A stretch of DNA of 64,000 nt, from the NCBI RefSeq assembly GCF_012767755.2, contig NZ_AP023189.1, positions 2,792,001-2,856,000 on the forward strand, read 5' to 3'. Within the stretch, counting starts at the first letter, position 1; the number at the start of each line of letters is the position of its first letter. A program made the translations under genes and the position numbers. This document shows positions 27,893 to 35,625 of the stretch, piece by piece. The notes beneath the pieces are model-generated. The model searched no databases. It saw nothing but the letters and a program-made list of their open reading frames with translations, and was not told where the DNA came from. The DNA comes from Pseudomonas tohonis. GTDB taxonomy: Bacteria > Pseudomonadota > Gammaproteobacteria > Pseudomonadales > Pseudomonadaceae.

Positions 27893-28111
27893 TGCCACTG
27901 TCCTCTTGTATTTGATGGACTCTCCCCGAGCTTCTTATAACTCCCGTCGATTTCTTGTGTAAAGGCAGGTTTCGACAATCGGTGCACGCTTGAATCGCCC
28001 CGCGGATGGGAGTACCGTCTGCGCCTTGAAGCGAACCCCCATACGCGCACCAGGGCCTTGGGCCGGGTGTTCAACCAGCCCGTCCCCCGGCGCCGTTTGC
28101 CTGGATACTCC

Positions 28112-29296
28112 ATGCACAATACCAGTGCCAAGCTGCTGATCATCGATGACGACGAGGTAGTGCGCGCAAGCCTTGCAGCCTATCTGGAAGACAGTGGTTT
28201 CAGCGTCCTGCAGGCTGCCAATGGCTTGCAGGGGCTGCAGGTTTTCGAGCAGGAACATCCCGATCTGGTGATCTGCGACCTGCGCATGCCCCAGGTCGAC
28301 GGCCTCGAACTCATCCGCCGCGTCAATCAACTGCAATCCGATACCCCGGTCATCGTCGTGTCCGGCGCGGGTGTCATGAGCGATGCCGTCGAGGCCTTGC
28401 GCCTGGGTGCCGCCGACTACCTGATCAAGCCCCTGGAAGACCTGGCGGTGCTCGAGCACTCCGTGCACCGGGCCCTGGATCGCTACGCCCTGCGCGTCGA
28501 GAACCAGCGCTACCGCGAGGAGCTGGAAGCGGCCAACCGCGAGCTCCAAGCCAGCCTGCACCTGCTGCAGGAAGACCAGAACGCCGGGCGCCAGGTGCAG
28601 ATGAACATGCTGCCGGTGACGCCCTGGACGGTGGACGGGCTGAAGTTCGCCCACCAGATCATCCCGTCGCTCTACCTGTCGGGGGACTTCGTCGACTACT
28701 TCCGCGTGGACGAGCGCCGCGTCGCCTTCTACCTGGCTGATGTCTCGGGCCATGGCGCATCCTCGGCCTTCGTCACCGTGCTGTTGAAGTTCATGACCAC
28801 CCGGCTGCTCTATGAGTCCCGGCGTGGCGGCATGCTTCCCGAGTTCAAGCCTTCCGATGTGCTCGGCCACATCAACCGCGGCCTGATCAACTGCAAGCTG
28901 GGCAAGCACGTGACCATGCTCGGCGGGGTGATAGACGAAGAGAGCGGTCTGCTGACCTACAGCATCGGCGGGCATCTGCCGCTGCCGGTGCTGTTCAGCG
29001 AAGGCAAGGCACGTTACCTGAGCGGGCGTGGCCTGCCCGTCGGACTGTTCGATGAGGCGACCTATGAGGACCAGGTCCTCGAGTTGCCGCCATCCTTCAG
29101 CCTGACCCTTTTATCCGACGGCATTCTGGACCTTTTGCCGGGAGATACGCTCAAAGAAAAAGAAGCCGCGCTACCGGAACTGGTGTGCACGGCAGGTGGC
29201 AGTCTGGATGGCTTGCGACAGGTGTTTGGACTGGCCAATCTGGGCGAGATGCCGGATGATATCGCCTTGCTGGTGTTGAGCAGGAACCTTGCATGA
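28112..29296 (+). CDS. rssB: RssB-like response regulator with PP2C phosphatase domain
   Basis: This 394-residue protein has a receiver domain (phospho-acceptor Asp56, ICDLRMP), a helical linker and a C-terminal PP2C/SpoIIE-type phosphatase domain. The metal-binding acidic residues are all present: SGD (Asp192), DVSGHG (Asp210), LSDG (Asp336) and DD (382-383). This differs from E. coli RssB, whose phosphatase domain is inactive. The 4-nt overlap with a STAS-domain gene points to a partner-switch in which this protein dephosphorylates the antagonist. In pseudomonads an RssB-type protein of this architecture is linked to RpoS control; the symbol is by similarity. Confidence 0.8.
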   Translation: MHNTSAKLLIIDDDEVVRASLAAYLEDSGFSVLQAANGLQGLQVFEQEHPDLVICDLRMPQVDGLELIRRVNQLQSDTPVIVVSGAGVMSDAVEALRLGAADYLIKPLEDLAVLEHSVHRALDRYALRVENQRYREELEAANRELQASLHLLQEDQNAGRQVQMNMLPVTPWTVDGLKFAHQIIPSLYLSGDFVDYFRVDERRVAFYLADVSGHGASSAFVTVLLKFMTTRLLYESRRGGMLPEFKPSDVLGHINRGLINCKLGKHVTMLGGVIDEESGLLTYSIGGHLPLPVLFSEGKARYLSGRGLPVGLFDEATYEDQVLELPPSFSLTLLSDGILDLLPGDTLKEKEAALPELVCTAGGSLDGLRQVFGLANLGEMPDDIALLVLSRNLA

Positions 29297-29775
29297 GTAC
29301 CGGTAAAATCCAGTTTGCCGAGCAGGACGGGACCTTCGTCCTGAAGTTCGTCGGTGAAATTCGCCTTACCTTGTGTTCGGCTCTGGATGCGACCATTGAA
29401 AAGATCTTCTCCGCGCTGAATTTCTCTGCGATCGTCATCGATCTCACGGAAACTCGCAGCATCGACAGCACCACGCTCGGCCTCCTGGCCAAGTTGTCGA
29501 TCCTGTCGCGGCAGAAGGTGGGACTGTTGCCGACCGTGGTGACCACCCATCCGGACATTACCCGACTCTTGCAGTCGATGGGGTTCGACCAGGTGTTCAA
29601 CATCGTCGGCAAACCGCTGCCATGCCCGGAATGCCTGGAAGACCTGCCTCCGCAGGACCAGACCGAGGACGTGGTACGCATCAAGGTGCTGGAAGCACAC
29701 CGCATCCTGATGGGGCTCAACGAGTCCAATCGAGAAGCCTTCCACGATCTGGTGAGCGCCCTCGAGCGCAGCTGA
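29293..29775 (+). CDS. rssC: STAS-domain anti-sigma factor antagonist (RssC-like)
   Basis: This 160-residue protein has an N-terminal STAS domain. The expected phosphorylatable serine is Ser59 in RSIDSTTLGLL. A C-terminal extension of about 55 residues contains a CPECLE motif and a helical tail not found in minimal SpoIIAA proteins. It is translationally coupled (ATGA) to the upstream phosphatase/regulator, its probable cognate. No anti-sigma kinase gene is seen in the window, so the third partner must be encoded elsewhere. Confidence 0.8.
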   Translation: MSTGKIQFAEQDGTFVLKFVGEIRLTLCSALDATIEKIFSALNFSAIVIDLTETRSIDSTTLGLLAKLSILSRQKVGLLPTVVTTHPDITRLLQSMGFDQVFNIVGKPLPCPECLEDLPPQDQTEDVVRIKVLEAHRILMGLNESNREAFHDLVSALERS

Positions 29776-29801
29776 TCGTCTTTCCCCCTGATTGGTGAAC
29801 C

Positions 29802-29838
29802 CGCGCGCGCAGCCTTGTGGCTGCGCGCGCGTTTTTAT
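29802..29838. terminator. Bidirectional Rho-independent terminator (rssC / tal)
   Basis: A perfect 13-bp stem (29802-29814 with 29819-29831) with a TTGT loop is followed by TTTTTATTT, between convergent genes. Confidence 0.9.
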
Positions 29839-29839
29839 T

Positions 29840-30766
29840 TCAGGCGCGGGCCTTGAGCAGGGCTTCGAGCTTTTCCTGATCGCGGGCGAACAGACGGATG
29901 CCTTCGGCGAGCTTCTCGGTCGCCATCGCATCTTCGTTGAACTGCCAACGGAACTGGGCCTGGTCCAGCGCGACGCGCGCTTCGTTGTCGCTGCCGGCGC
30001 TGAGCCTGCGCTCCAGGCTGCCCTGGTCGTCCGCGAGCTGTTGCAGGAGGTCGGGGCTGATGGTCAGGCGATCGCAACCGGCCAATTGCTCGATCTGACC
30101 GAGGTTGCGGAAGCTCGCGCCCATCACCACCGTGTCGTAGCCGTGGGCCTTGTAGTAGCGGTAGATGCGCGAGACCGACTGCACGCCAGGATCCTCGGCA
30201 CCGGTGAAATCGCGGCCTTCGGCCTTCTTGTACCAGTCGTAGATACGGCCGACGAAAGGCGAGATGAGGAAGACCCCGGCATCGGCGCAGGCGACCGCCT
30301 GGGCGAAGTTGAACAACAGCGTCAGGTTGGTCTGGATGCCGTCGCGCTCCAGCTGCTCGGCCGCGCGGATGCCTTCCCAGGTGGAGGCGATCTTGATCAG
30401 CACGCGGTCGCGACCGATGCCGGCCTTGTCGTACAAGCCGATCAGGCGCTCGGCGCGGCGCAGCGTGGCCTGGGTATCGAAGGACAGGCGGGCGTCGACT
30501 TCCGTGGAGATACGGCCCGGGATCACCTTGAGGATCTCCTGGCCCACGGCGACGCCGAAGCGGTCGCAGGCCAGGCCCAGATCGCCCGCGCTGCCGGCCA
30601 CGGCTGCATCGAGCAGTTCCGCGTAGCGGGGCAGGGCGGCGGCCTTGAGCAGCAGCGAGGGGTTGGTGGTGGCGTCGACCGGCTTGAGGCGGGCGATGGC
30701 GTCGAGGTCCCCGGTGTCGGCGACCACGGTGGTGAACTGCTTGAGTTGATCCAGCTTGGATGTCAT
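29840..30766 (-). CDS. tal: Transaldolase
   Basis: This is a 308-residue class I transaldolase of the pentose phosphate pathway, exchanging a three-carbon dihydroxyacetone unit between sugar phosphates. Signature motifs include [13 protein letters not shown] near the N-terminus and the Schiff-base lysine in [39 protein letters not shown] is also typical. The length is slightly below the E. coli enzyme (about 317). The gene stands alone on this strand. Confidence 0.95.
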   Translation of the reverse strand: MTSKLDQLKQFTTVVADTGDLDAIARLKPVDATTNPSLLLKAAALPRYAELLDAAVAGSAGDLGLACDRFGVAVGQEILKVIPGRISTEVDARLSFDTQATLRRAERLIGLYDKAGIGRDRVLIKIASTWEGIRAAEQLERDGIQTNLTLLFNFAQAVACADAGVFLISPFVGRIYDWYKKAEGRDFTGAEDPGVQSVSRIYRYYKAHGYDTVVMGASFRNLGQIEQLAGCDRLTISPDLLQQLADDQGSLERRLSAGSDNEARVALDQAQFRWQFNEDAMATEKLAEGIRLFARDQEKLEALLKARA

Positions 30767-31065
30767 GGACGAAGCCTTGTCGTTGCAGATTGCATGACCT
30801 TACCCGAGCTCCCTGGCGCGCTCAACGGGGCGGCGCGGGTAAATTCGCGGCCCTGTCCCGCGTCTTTCTCCCTGAAGGGATCGAGCGGAAGCGCCGCCCC
30901 TGTCTGACCGCTGGATTCGGATTTTTTTCCGTTTTTCTTGCGGGTTTTTCGTTCTCGTTCGTCTTTATTGTTAGAGCCCCTGGTTTTTCAGGGGAAAAGA
31001 GGCCGGCAGGACCGCCAGCCTCCATGCAAGCCGAACAGGCAACAGATACATCAAGGAGTCATGCC
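30767..31065. promoter_or_regulatory. Divergent region tal / Fur-like gene
   Basis: About 300 nt. It contains a T-rich, low-GC tract (about 30925-30970) and a 6-bp inverted repeat CCCCTG/CAGGGG (30977-30982 and 30989-30994) that might be an operator or leader hairpin for the rightward gene. Otherwise nothing is recognised. Confidence 0.35.
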
Positions 31066-31371
31066 ATGCCGATGAGCGACCACCAGCACCTGCGCCACCT
31101 GCTGCAGGAGGCCGGCCTGAAAGCCAGCCTGCCTCGCCTGAAAGTACTGGAAGTGCTCTGCGACGCCAGCCAGGAAAGCGGCGGCATATCCACCCGGTTG
31201 CTGCACGAACGCCTGAATGCCGCCGGCGAGCCTCTCTCGCTGATCAGCGTGCGCCAGGTGCTCGGCCGCATGCTGGAGAGCGGCCTGGTCGTGCCCGGAG
31301 GGCATAAGGGGTATTGCCTGGCGCCGAGCCAGAACGCGGCTCAGTGGCCGCGCAGCAGCTCGGTGGCCTGA
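31066..31371 (+). CDS. Minimal Fur-like DNA-binding protein lacking the metal/dimer domain
   Basis: This 101-residue protein aligns with the N-terminal winged helix of Fur (HLLQEAGLKASLPRLKVLEVLCDAS ... SVRQVLGRMLESGLVV) but ends where the Fur dimerisation and metal-binding domain would begin. The HHxH and CxxC metal motifs are absent. The ATG at 31066 has AAGGAG at 7-nt spacing, which decides the start; the open frame upstream is non-coding. Its last 31 nt overlap the convergent dusA gene. It might be a metal-independent regulator or a modulator of Fur-family proteins. Confidence 0.75.
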   Translation: MPMSDHQHLRHLLQEAGLKASLPRLKVLEVLCDASQESGGISTRLLHERLNAAGEPLSLISVRQVLGRMLESGLVVPGGHKGYCLAPSQNAAQWPRSSSVA

Positions 31372-32351
31372 TCCAGCAACCCTAGCGGGTCGGTGGTCTT
31401 GTGCACGTCCACCGAGAGCAACTGGCGGAAACGCCGTGCGCCGGGGAAACCCTGGCCCAGGCCCAGTACATGGCGGGTGATGTGATGCATCTGCCCGCCC
31501 TCAGCGATGTGCCGTTCTATATAGGGGCGCAACGCCGCCAGGGCCTCGGCGCGGGTCGGTTGCGGCCTGTCGTCGCCGAATAGCCGCGCATCCACGCCCG
31601 CCAGCAGGTAGGGGTTGTGATAGGCCTCGCGGCCGAGCATCACGCCGTCGAACACCTCCAGATGCGTCGCGCACTCGTCCAGCGTCTTGATGCCGCCGTT
31701 GAGGATCAGCTCCAGATCCGGGAAATCCTTTTTCAACTGCGCGGCGACGTCGTAGCGCAGCGGCGGGATTTCACGGTTTTCCTTCGGCGACAGTCCTTCG
31801 AGGATCGCGATGCGCGCGTGCACGGTGAAGCTGCGGCAGCCCGCTTCCCGCACCTGGCCGACGAAATCGCATAGTTCGGCATAGCTGTCGCGCCCGTTGA
31901 TGCCGATGCGGTGCTTGACCGTCACCGGAATCGCCACCGCATCCAGCATCGCCTTCACGCAGTCGGCCACCAGGGCCGGATGGCCCATCAGGCAAGCGCC
32001 GATCATGTTGTTCTGCACCCGGTCGCTGGGGCAGCCGACATTGAGGTTCACCTCGTCGTAGCCCGCTTCCTCCGCAAAGCGTGCGCAGGCCGCCAGGTCC
32101 GCCGGTACGCTGCCACCCAACTGCAACGCCAGCGGGTGCTCCGCCTCGTCGTGGCGGAGGAAACGCGCCCGATCCCCTTGCAGAAGTGCCCCGGTGGTGA
32201 CCATCTCCGTATACAGCAGCGCATGGCGCGAGAGCAGGCGCAGAAAGAACCGACAATTTCTATCCGTCCAATCCATCATCGGCGCAACGGAGAAGCGGCG
32301 GGACAGCGCAGGGCGCGTGGTTGCTGGGCTTGAGGCTATTTCTTTAAGCAT
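31341..32351 (-). CDS. dusA: DusA, tRNA-dihydrouridine synthase A
   Basis: This 336-residue flavoenzyme reduces uridine to dihydrouridine in the tRNA D-loop (positions 20/20a for DusA). Signature features are FSVAPMMDWTDRNCRFFLRLLS at the N-terminus, the catalytic cysteine in NVGCPSDRVQ, and the FMN-binding end ILNGGIKTLDE ... GVMLGREAYHNP. The ATG at 32351 gives MLKEIASSPATTRPALSRRF before the conserved core. The 5' end of dusA is an established insertion site for integrative elements, and an integrase remnant lies immediately upstream, so the first codons and promoter may be element-derived. Confidence 0.95.
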   Translation of the reverse strand: MLKEIASSPATTRPALSRRFSVAPMMDWTDRNCRFFLRLLSRHALLYTEMVTTGALLQGDRARFLRHDEAEHPLALQLGGSVPADLAACARFAEEAGYDEVNLNVGCPSDRVQNNMIGACLMGHPALVADCVKAMLDAVAIPVTVKHRIGINGRDSYAELCDFVGQVREAGCRSFTVHARIAILEGLSPKENREIPPLRYDVAAQLKKDFPDLELILNGGIKTLDECATHLEVFDGVMLGREAYHNPYLLAGVDARLFGDDRPQPTRAEALAALRPYIERHIAEGGQMHHITRHVLGLGQGFPGARRFRQLLSVDVHKTTDPLGLLDQATELLRGH

Positions 32352-32416
32352 TTTCGTACAGCTGATAGAGGGCGGTTTAGGGCCGTTTCCGATTGTTTGA
32401 GAGGGTCGTTGCAACA

Positions 32417-32446
32417 ATGTAGCAAGCGACTTTCGTCATGTAGCAA
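32417..32446. repeat. Paired 9-nt direct repeats before the integrase remnant
   Basis: ATGTAGCAA occurs at 32417-32425 and 32438-32446, exactly 21 nt apart (two helical turns). A GTTGCAAC palindrome lies just before the first copy (32408-32415). Their position between dusA and the integrase start suits integrase arm sites or an operator. Confidence 0.5.
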
Positions 32447-32453
32447 CTGAGAA

Positions 32454-32854
32454 ATGGGCACGATCACAGCACGTAAATGGAGGGATGGCAGCGATGGATA
32501 CACCGCTCGAATCCGAATCAGTCGTGAAGGGCGCACAGTCTACCAAGAATCCCCACCATTCGACCGTAAGCAGTCTGCCCAGGCGTGGCTGAGGAAGCGT
32601 GAAACCGAGCTTTCTGAGCCCGGAGCCATTGAAGAGCCAATCGGAAAGGGGTCCTGCTCAAAGACATCATCGGCCAGTACTTGGAGGGGCATGAGCGCAT
32701 CCACCCCCTGGGCAAGACGAGGAGGGCGATGCTCGAAGCGATTGGCAAAACCTGGTTGGGCGGGCTGACCGACCGCGAGCTCGATAGCAAAACGTCTGGT
32801 CGCAGCGAGGTCGTGTCTATTGGCGTAGAGAGGTTAAGTGGTCTAGCTTCGTAG
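32454..32854 (+). pseudogene. Truncated, frameshifted tyrosine integrase (dusA-associated)
   Basis: The first about 65 codons (MGTITARKWRDGSDGYTARIRI...) match the arm-binding domain of phage-type tyrosine integrases. Near 32650 the frame shifts: the continuation in another frame reads LLKDIIGQYLEGHERIHPLG then RRAMLEAIGKTWLGGLTDREL, typical of the following core-binding domain, and stops at 32854. The catalytic domain (R-H-R-Y) is missing. So this is a decayed integrase from an element inserted at dusA. Base composition is lower in GC than its neighbours. Confidence 0.8.
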
Positions 32855-32887
32855 GCCCGGCATGGAGCCGGTCATAAGGAGATGGTC

Positions 32888-33049
32888 ATGAGCGAAGAAA
32901 AGACGGTGCAGGACGATCAACCGAAGGAGATCAACCAGAAGGAAATAGAGGAAGCGGCACTGAAGCCATTTGGTGCCTTCGAAGACTTGCTCAAACAAAT
33001 CGCCCCCACGGCCCCGCCCATCGCAGGCAGTATCGCTAAGAAAATCTGA
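32888..33049 (+). CDS. Small acidic hypothetical protein
   Basis: This is a 53-residue ORF (MSEEKTVQDDQPKEINQKEIEEAALKPFG... ending SIAKKI) with a strong AAGGAG ribosome site 6 nt upstream. No signal peptide or known motif is seen. It lies just after the integrase remnant in low-GC DNA and is probably cargo of the lost element. Function unknown. Confidence 0.55.
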   Translation: MSEEKTVQDDQPKEINQKEIEEAALKPFGAFEDLLKQIAPTAPPIAGSIAKKI

Positions 33050-33066
33050 GCCCATGGAGAAGGATG

Positions 33067-33453
33067 ATGAGATATTCGCTAGGGGTGCTGTGCGTCTTAT
33101 TTTTTGGCAGTGCAAGCGCTGAGCAGTTTTTGGTTCGAGCTGATCGTGGGCATCAGTGTATCGGCGATGTTTTTATGCTGAGTGATGTCTCCGAAATGGT
33201 TTATCTGGAAAGAAAGTGTGAATTGCAGGTCTCGCGTGCAGCTGAGAAGCATGCCTATGTCTCCCGCAGTGGAAGCTCCGAAGTGAGGGGCTGCTGGCTC
33301 AGGCTTTCCGATGGAAACTACTCCGTGATGGAGGAAGCAGGTGGCCAGCAGCTCCTTAATGCTCTCGCGTATGCGCGAGCAGAAACCACGTCTCCCTCCG
33401 CCGCCAAGATCATCAGTACGCCACTGCAGGAACCTGACTGCCCCTCACCGTAA
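33067..33453 (+). CDS. Exported hypothetical protein of the dusA element
   Basis: This 128-residue product has a clear signal peptide (MRYSLGVLCVLFFGSASA) and three to four cysteines in the mature part (HQCIGD, RKCELQ, RGCWLR, and a terminal EPDC), suggesting a small disulfide-bonded periplasmic protein. The second ATG (33067) is better spaced from GGAG than the one at 33064. It follows the 53-residue ORF closely, probably in one transcript. I do not recognise the family; lower GC supports horizontal origin. Confidence 0.6.
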   Translation: MRYSLGVLCVLFFGSASAEQFLVRADRGHQCIGDVFMLSDVSEMVYLERKCELQVSRAAEKHAYVSRSGSSEVRGCWLRLSDGNYSVMEEAGGQQLLNALAYARAETTSPSAAKIISTPLQEPDCPSP

Positions 33454-33526
33454 TGCTCAGGTGATCCAGTCAGTTTCTTTCTGCCAGGCACGGTAAAGCC
33501 GCCCTCGTGGGGCGGCTGGTTAATAC

Positions 33527-33727
33527 TCAAACCTTTCCTGCAACTGCTTTCATAAAATGATTCTTGGCAGCGCCAGTTTGATAGTCCCTGTGGTGTTCGG
33601 ATAGCTTCTGAAGAGGCTCAACCGGTTCCGTACCAGCCCAAGCTGGAATAGGTCGGGCTCGCGAAAATTCTTTTAAGAGCAGCCTTGAATTGGCGCAATT
33701 AAAAAGAAATAGAAGCTTTGATTTCAT
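33527..33727 (-). CDS. Doubtful small ORF in the element remnant
   Basis: This is a 66-residue frame (MKSKLLFLFNCANSRLLL...) with a GGGGA sequence 7 nt before the ATG. Codon composition is AT-richer than core genes. No homologue is recognised. It may be cargo of the degenerate element or a chance frame. Confidence 0.3.
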   Translation of the reverse strand: MKSKLLFLFNCANSRLLLKEFSRARPIPAWAGTEPVEPLQKLSEHHRDYQTGAAKNHFMKAVAGKV

Positions 33728-34277
33728 GATTACATCCCCGTATTGATGTCGTTTTTATGTCTTGGCAGAACATTCTGGAATTTGGACATGAGGGGCACCG
33801 TAAAAAGTTCGGGATATTAGACAGTCCCGGTGATAAATCTTAAATTTCACGCACCTTGCGGTTAACACCCGCACCAAAAAGCCTCAGCCATTGAGCCGGG
33901 GCTTTTTCGTTCTGGCTTGGTACGCGCGATGCAGCGGGCTGAAGTTGGCTCAACGGAGGCAAGGCGTTGATCCCGGCGCTGGTGTCTGACAGGGCACGCA
34001 CCGTGCTGGACGTGGAGGAATGAGCTCCGGCACTCCTGTCCACGCGTGGAACCACGCCCGGGGGCCTGGCCATGGATCATCCCTGCCCGTGCCGGATTTC
34101 CTGCCTGCTGCCATCGCCTCGCACCGGACCCTGGCCCGGTTTCGCCGTCTTGCCAACAGCGTCACGAACCCGAGAGCGTGCGCCCCGGAGAGTGCGGCGA
34201 TCCATGCGCCGGATCAATGGCGGCGGGTTTCGAGTCGCTAGGATGCGCCCGAATCCAACCACGAAAAGGAGTTCTTC
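33728..34277. other. Non-coding stretch at the right edge of the element remnant
   Basis: No gene is supported here. It contains a terminator-like hairpin at 33876-33907 (AAAAAGCC ... GGCTTTTT), after which composition returns to high GC. The short frames to the right lack ribosome sites and recognisable sequence. No second copy of the dusA 5' end, which would mark an attachment site, was found by eye. Confidence 0.5.
33876..33907. terminator. Rho-independent terminator-like hairpin
   Basis: AAAAAGCC and GGCTTTTT pair around a small inner CTCA/TGAG stem, with T-runs on both strands. It lies at the composition boundary of the element remnant. Confidence 0.65.
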
Positions 34278-34715
34278 ATGTCAGATCGGGTTTCCATTCA
34301 CCTGGCGGGCGCTCCGGGTATCCAGGCTGCGGAGAAGCTGCTCGAGCTGGATGGTTACGGCAGTTTCAGGCAGGTCATGAGCGGGGAGATGTCCGCGGCG
34401 CTGGACGAGGAGTGCTACCTGGTGGCCCTCGAGGGCGACTACGTCGGCTTCGCCGTGATCCGAGGCGCTTCCGCCGGCAACTCGGGCTTCTTCGAGATCT
34501 TCCGGCTGTTCGTTGCCGTCCCCGCGCGCGGCAAGGGCGTAGGCAGGCGCGCGGTCGCCCAGCTCATCGAGTTGCTCAAGAAACGGGGCAAGGATGAGCT
34601 GGTGCTGGAAGTCGAGAGCGAGGCCGCAGCAGCGTTCTGGGAGGCCGTGCTGCAGGGCTACAAGGTCCACGACCTGCATAACGGCAAGCGCATCGTCCAT
34701 CTCTACCCCGCCTGA
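34278..34715 (+). CDS. GNAT-family N-acetyltransferase
   Basis: This 145-residue protein has the GNAT acetyl-CoA-binding loop in RLFVAVPARGKGVGRRAVAQLIE (V-x-P-x-x-R-G-x-G-V/I-G pattern). It has a typical beta4-alpha3 core and a C-terminal ELVLEVESEAAAAFWEAVLQGY motif. The acceptor substrate is unknown. A strong AAGGAG ribosome site precedes the ATG. It stands alone, with long non-coding DNA upstream. Confidence 0.85.
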   Translation: MSDRVSIHLAGAPGIQAAEKLLELDGYGSFRQVMSGEMSAALDEECYLVALEGDYVGFAVIRGASAGNSGFFEIFRLFVAVPARGKGVGRRAVAQLIELLKKRGKDELVLEVESEAAAAFWEAVLQGYKVHDLHNGKRIVHLYPA

Positions 34716-34791
34716 ACCTCCCGGCCCGTCGCGGCATCGCTGGCGGATCGGGTTCCGCGATGCCGCTGCCCCGGTGGTGCCGCCGCCAGGC

Positions 34792-35625
34792 TCAACCGGT
34801 GGCCGTGAATTGTGCGGGCAGGTCGAGGCGCTGGCGCAGGTCGCGGAAATGGGCGAGCGAATCGCGGAAGAAGGCTGCCGGCAGCACCCCGTAGTGCCGC
34901 AGCGCATGCTCCACCCGGTCCAGCCCGGCCCGCTCGGCCAGCTCATAGGCGCGCATGCCCTTTTCGATGCGCTCGGCGGTGCTGGCGAAGTCGGCGAACT
35001 TCATGTCACGGCTGCTGGGGAAGTAGGCGAATTCGATGCGCGGGCGCAGCGCCACCTGGCGGATCAGCGGCCAGTCCAATGCCGCCAGGGCCCGTTCCAC
35101 GGCCGGCCCGACGATGGCGGCCTGCTCCCACAGGAAGAACGCCTCGAACAGTTCGCGCCGCTCCGGCTGCGACAAGGGCTCGCCCAGGGCCTGGGCGCGG
35201 TGGCAGGCGTCCAGGGCGGCCAGCAGGCGGGGCTGCAGGAAGCGTGCGACCCCCGGCGCCTGGCCATGCAACCGGCTGAAGTGGTAGGCCGTGTAGGCCT
35301 CGACGCAGACCTGCCGGTTGATCTCGCGGAAGGCGTCGGCGAAGGCGTGTAGCTGGCGCAGCTTGTCCTGGCGCAGGGCGGGGGAGAAGAGGAACTGGGC
35401 GGAGAGCAGGGCGCCGACCCGCATGCCGAGGGCGAAGTAGCCGGCACCCCACAATGCGCCGTGTGCGGCGATCAGCGGGAAGACATTGCGTCCGCCGGAG
35501 CATTCATAGAGATGGTGATAGACCGAGGCGCGCTGCCCCAGGTCGGTGATGGCGCCGGCCAGGAGCGTCGCCTCCTGGTGAATCCGCTGGTGGTCTCGGG
35601 TGAGGGTGTCGCCGTCGCTATCCAT
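34792..35625 (-). CDS. Hypothetical protein, unrecognised
   Basis: This 277-residue soluble, largely helical protein has no signal peptide and no family I can name. It starts MDSDGDTLTRDHQRIHQEATLLAGAITDLGQRASVYHHLYECSGGRN by sequence order and is rich in His, Arg and aromatic residues. Its repeated helical segments (for example QLHAFADAFREINRQ and RELFEAFFLWEQAAIVGPAVERAL) suggest an all-alpha fold. Codon use matches the core genome, so it is likely a real gene. It is convergent with the GNAT gene. Confidence 0.65.
   Translation of the reverse strand: MDSDGDTLTRDHQRIHQEATLLAGAITDLGQRASVYHHLYECSGGRNVFPLIAAHGALWGAGYFALGMRVGALLSAQFLFSPALRQDKLRQLHAFADAFREINRQVCVEAYTAYHFSRLHGQAPGVARFLQPRLLAALDACHRAQALGEPLSQPERRELFEAFFLWEQAAIVGPAVERALAALDWPLIRQVALRPRIEFAYFPSSRDMKFADFASTAERIEKGMRAYELAERAGLDRVEHALRHYGVLPAAFFRDSLAHFRDLRQRLDLPAQFTATG

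Noticed and set aside
30760..31065. Upstream extension of the Fur-like gene
   Set aside because: The sequence lacks protein character, and AAGGAG precedes the ATG at 31066.
33498..33516. GCCGCCC/GGGCGGC hairpin as a terminator
   Set aside because: The stem is good but no T-tract follows, so it was not listed as a terminator.
33845..33876. A tRNA-like 3' end (sequence ending in ACCA before a T-run)
   Set aside because: No T-loop, anticodon arm or acceptor pairing could be built upstream.
34046..34597. A 183-codon frame overlapping the GNAT gene
   Set aside because: Arg/Gly-rich shadow in another frame; the GNAT frame has the ribosome site and motifs.
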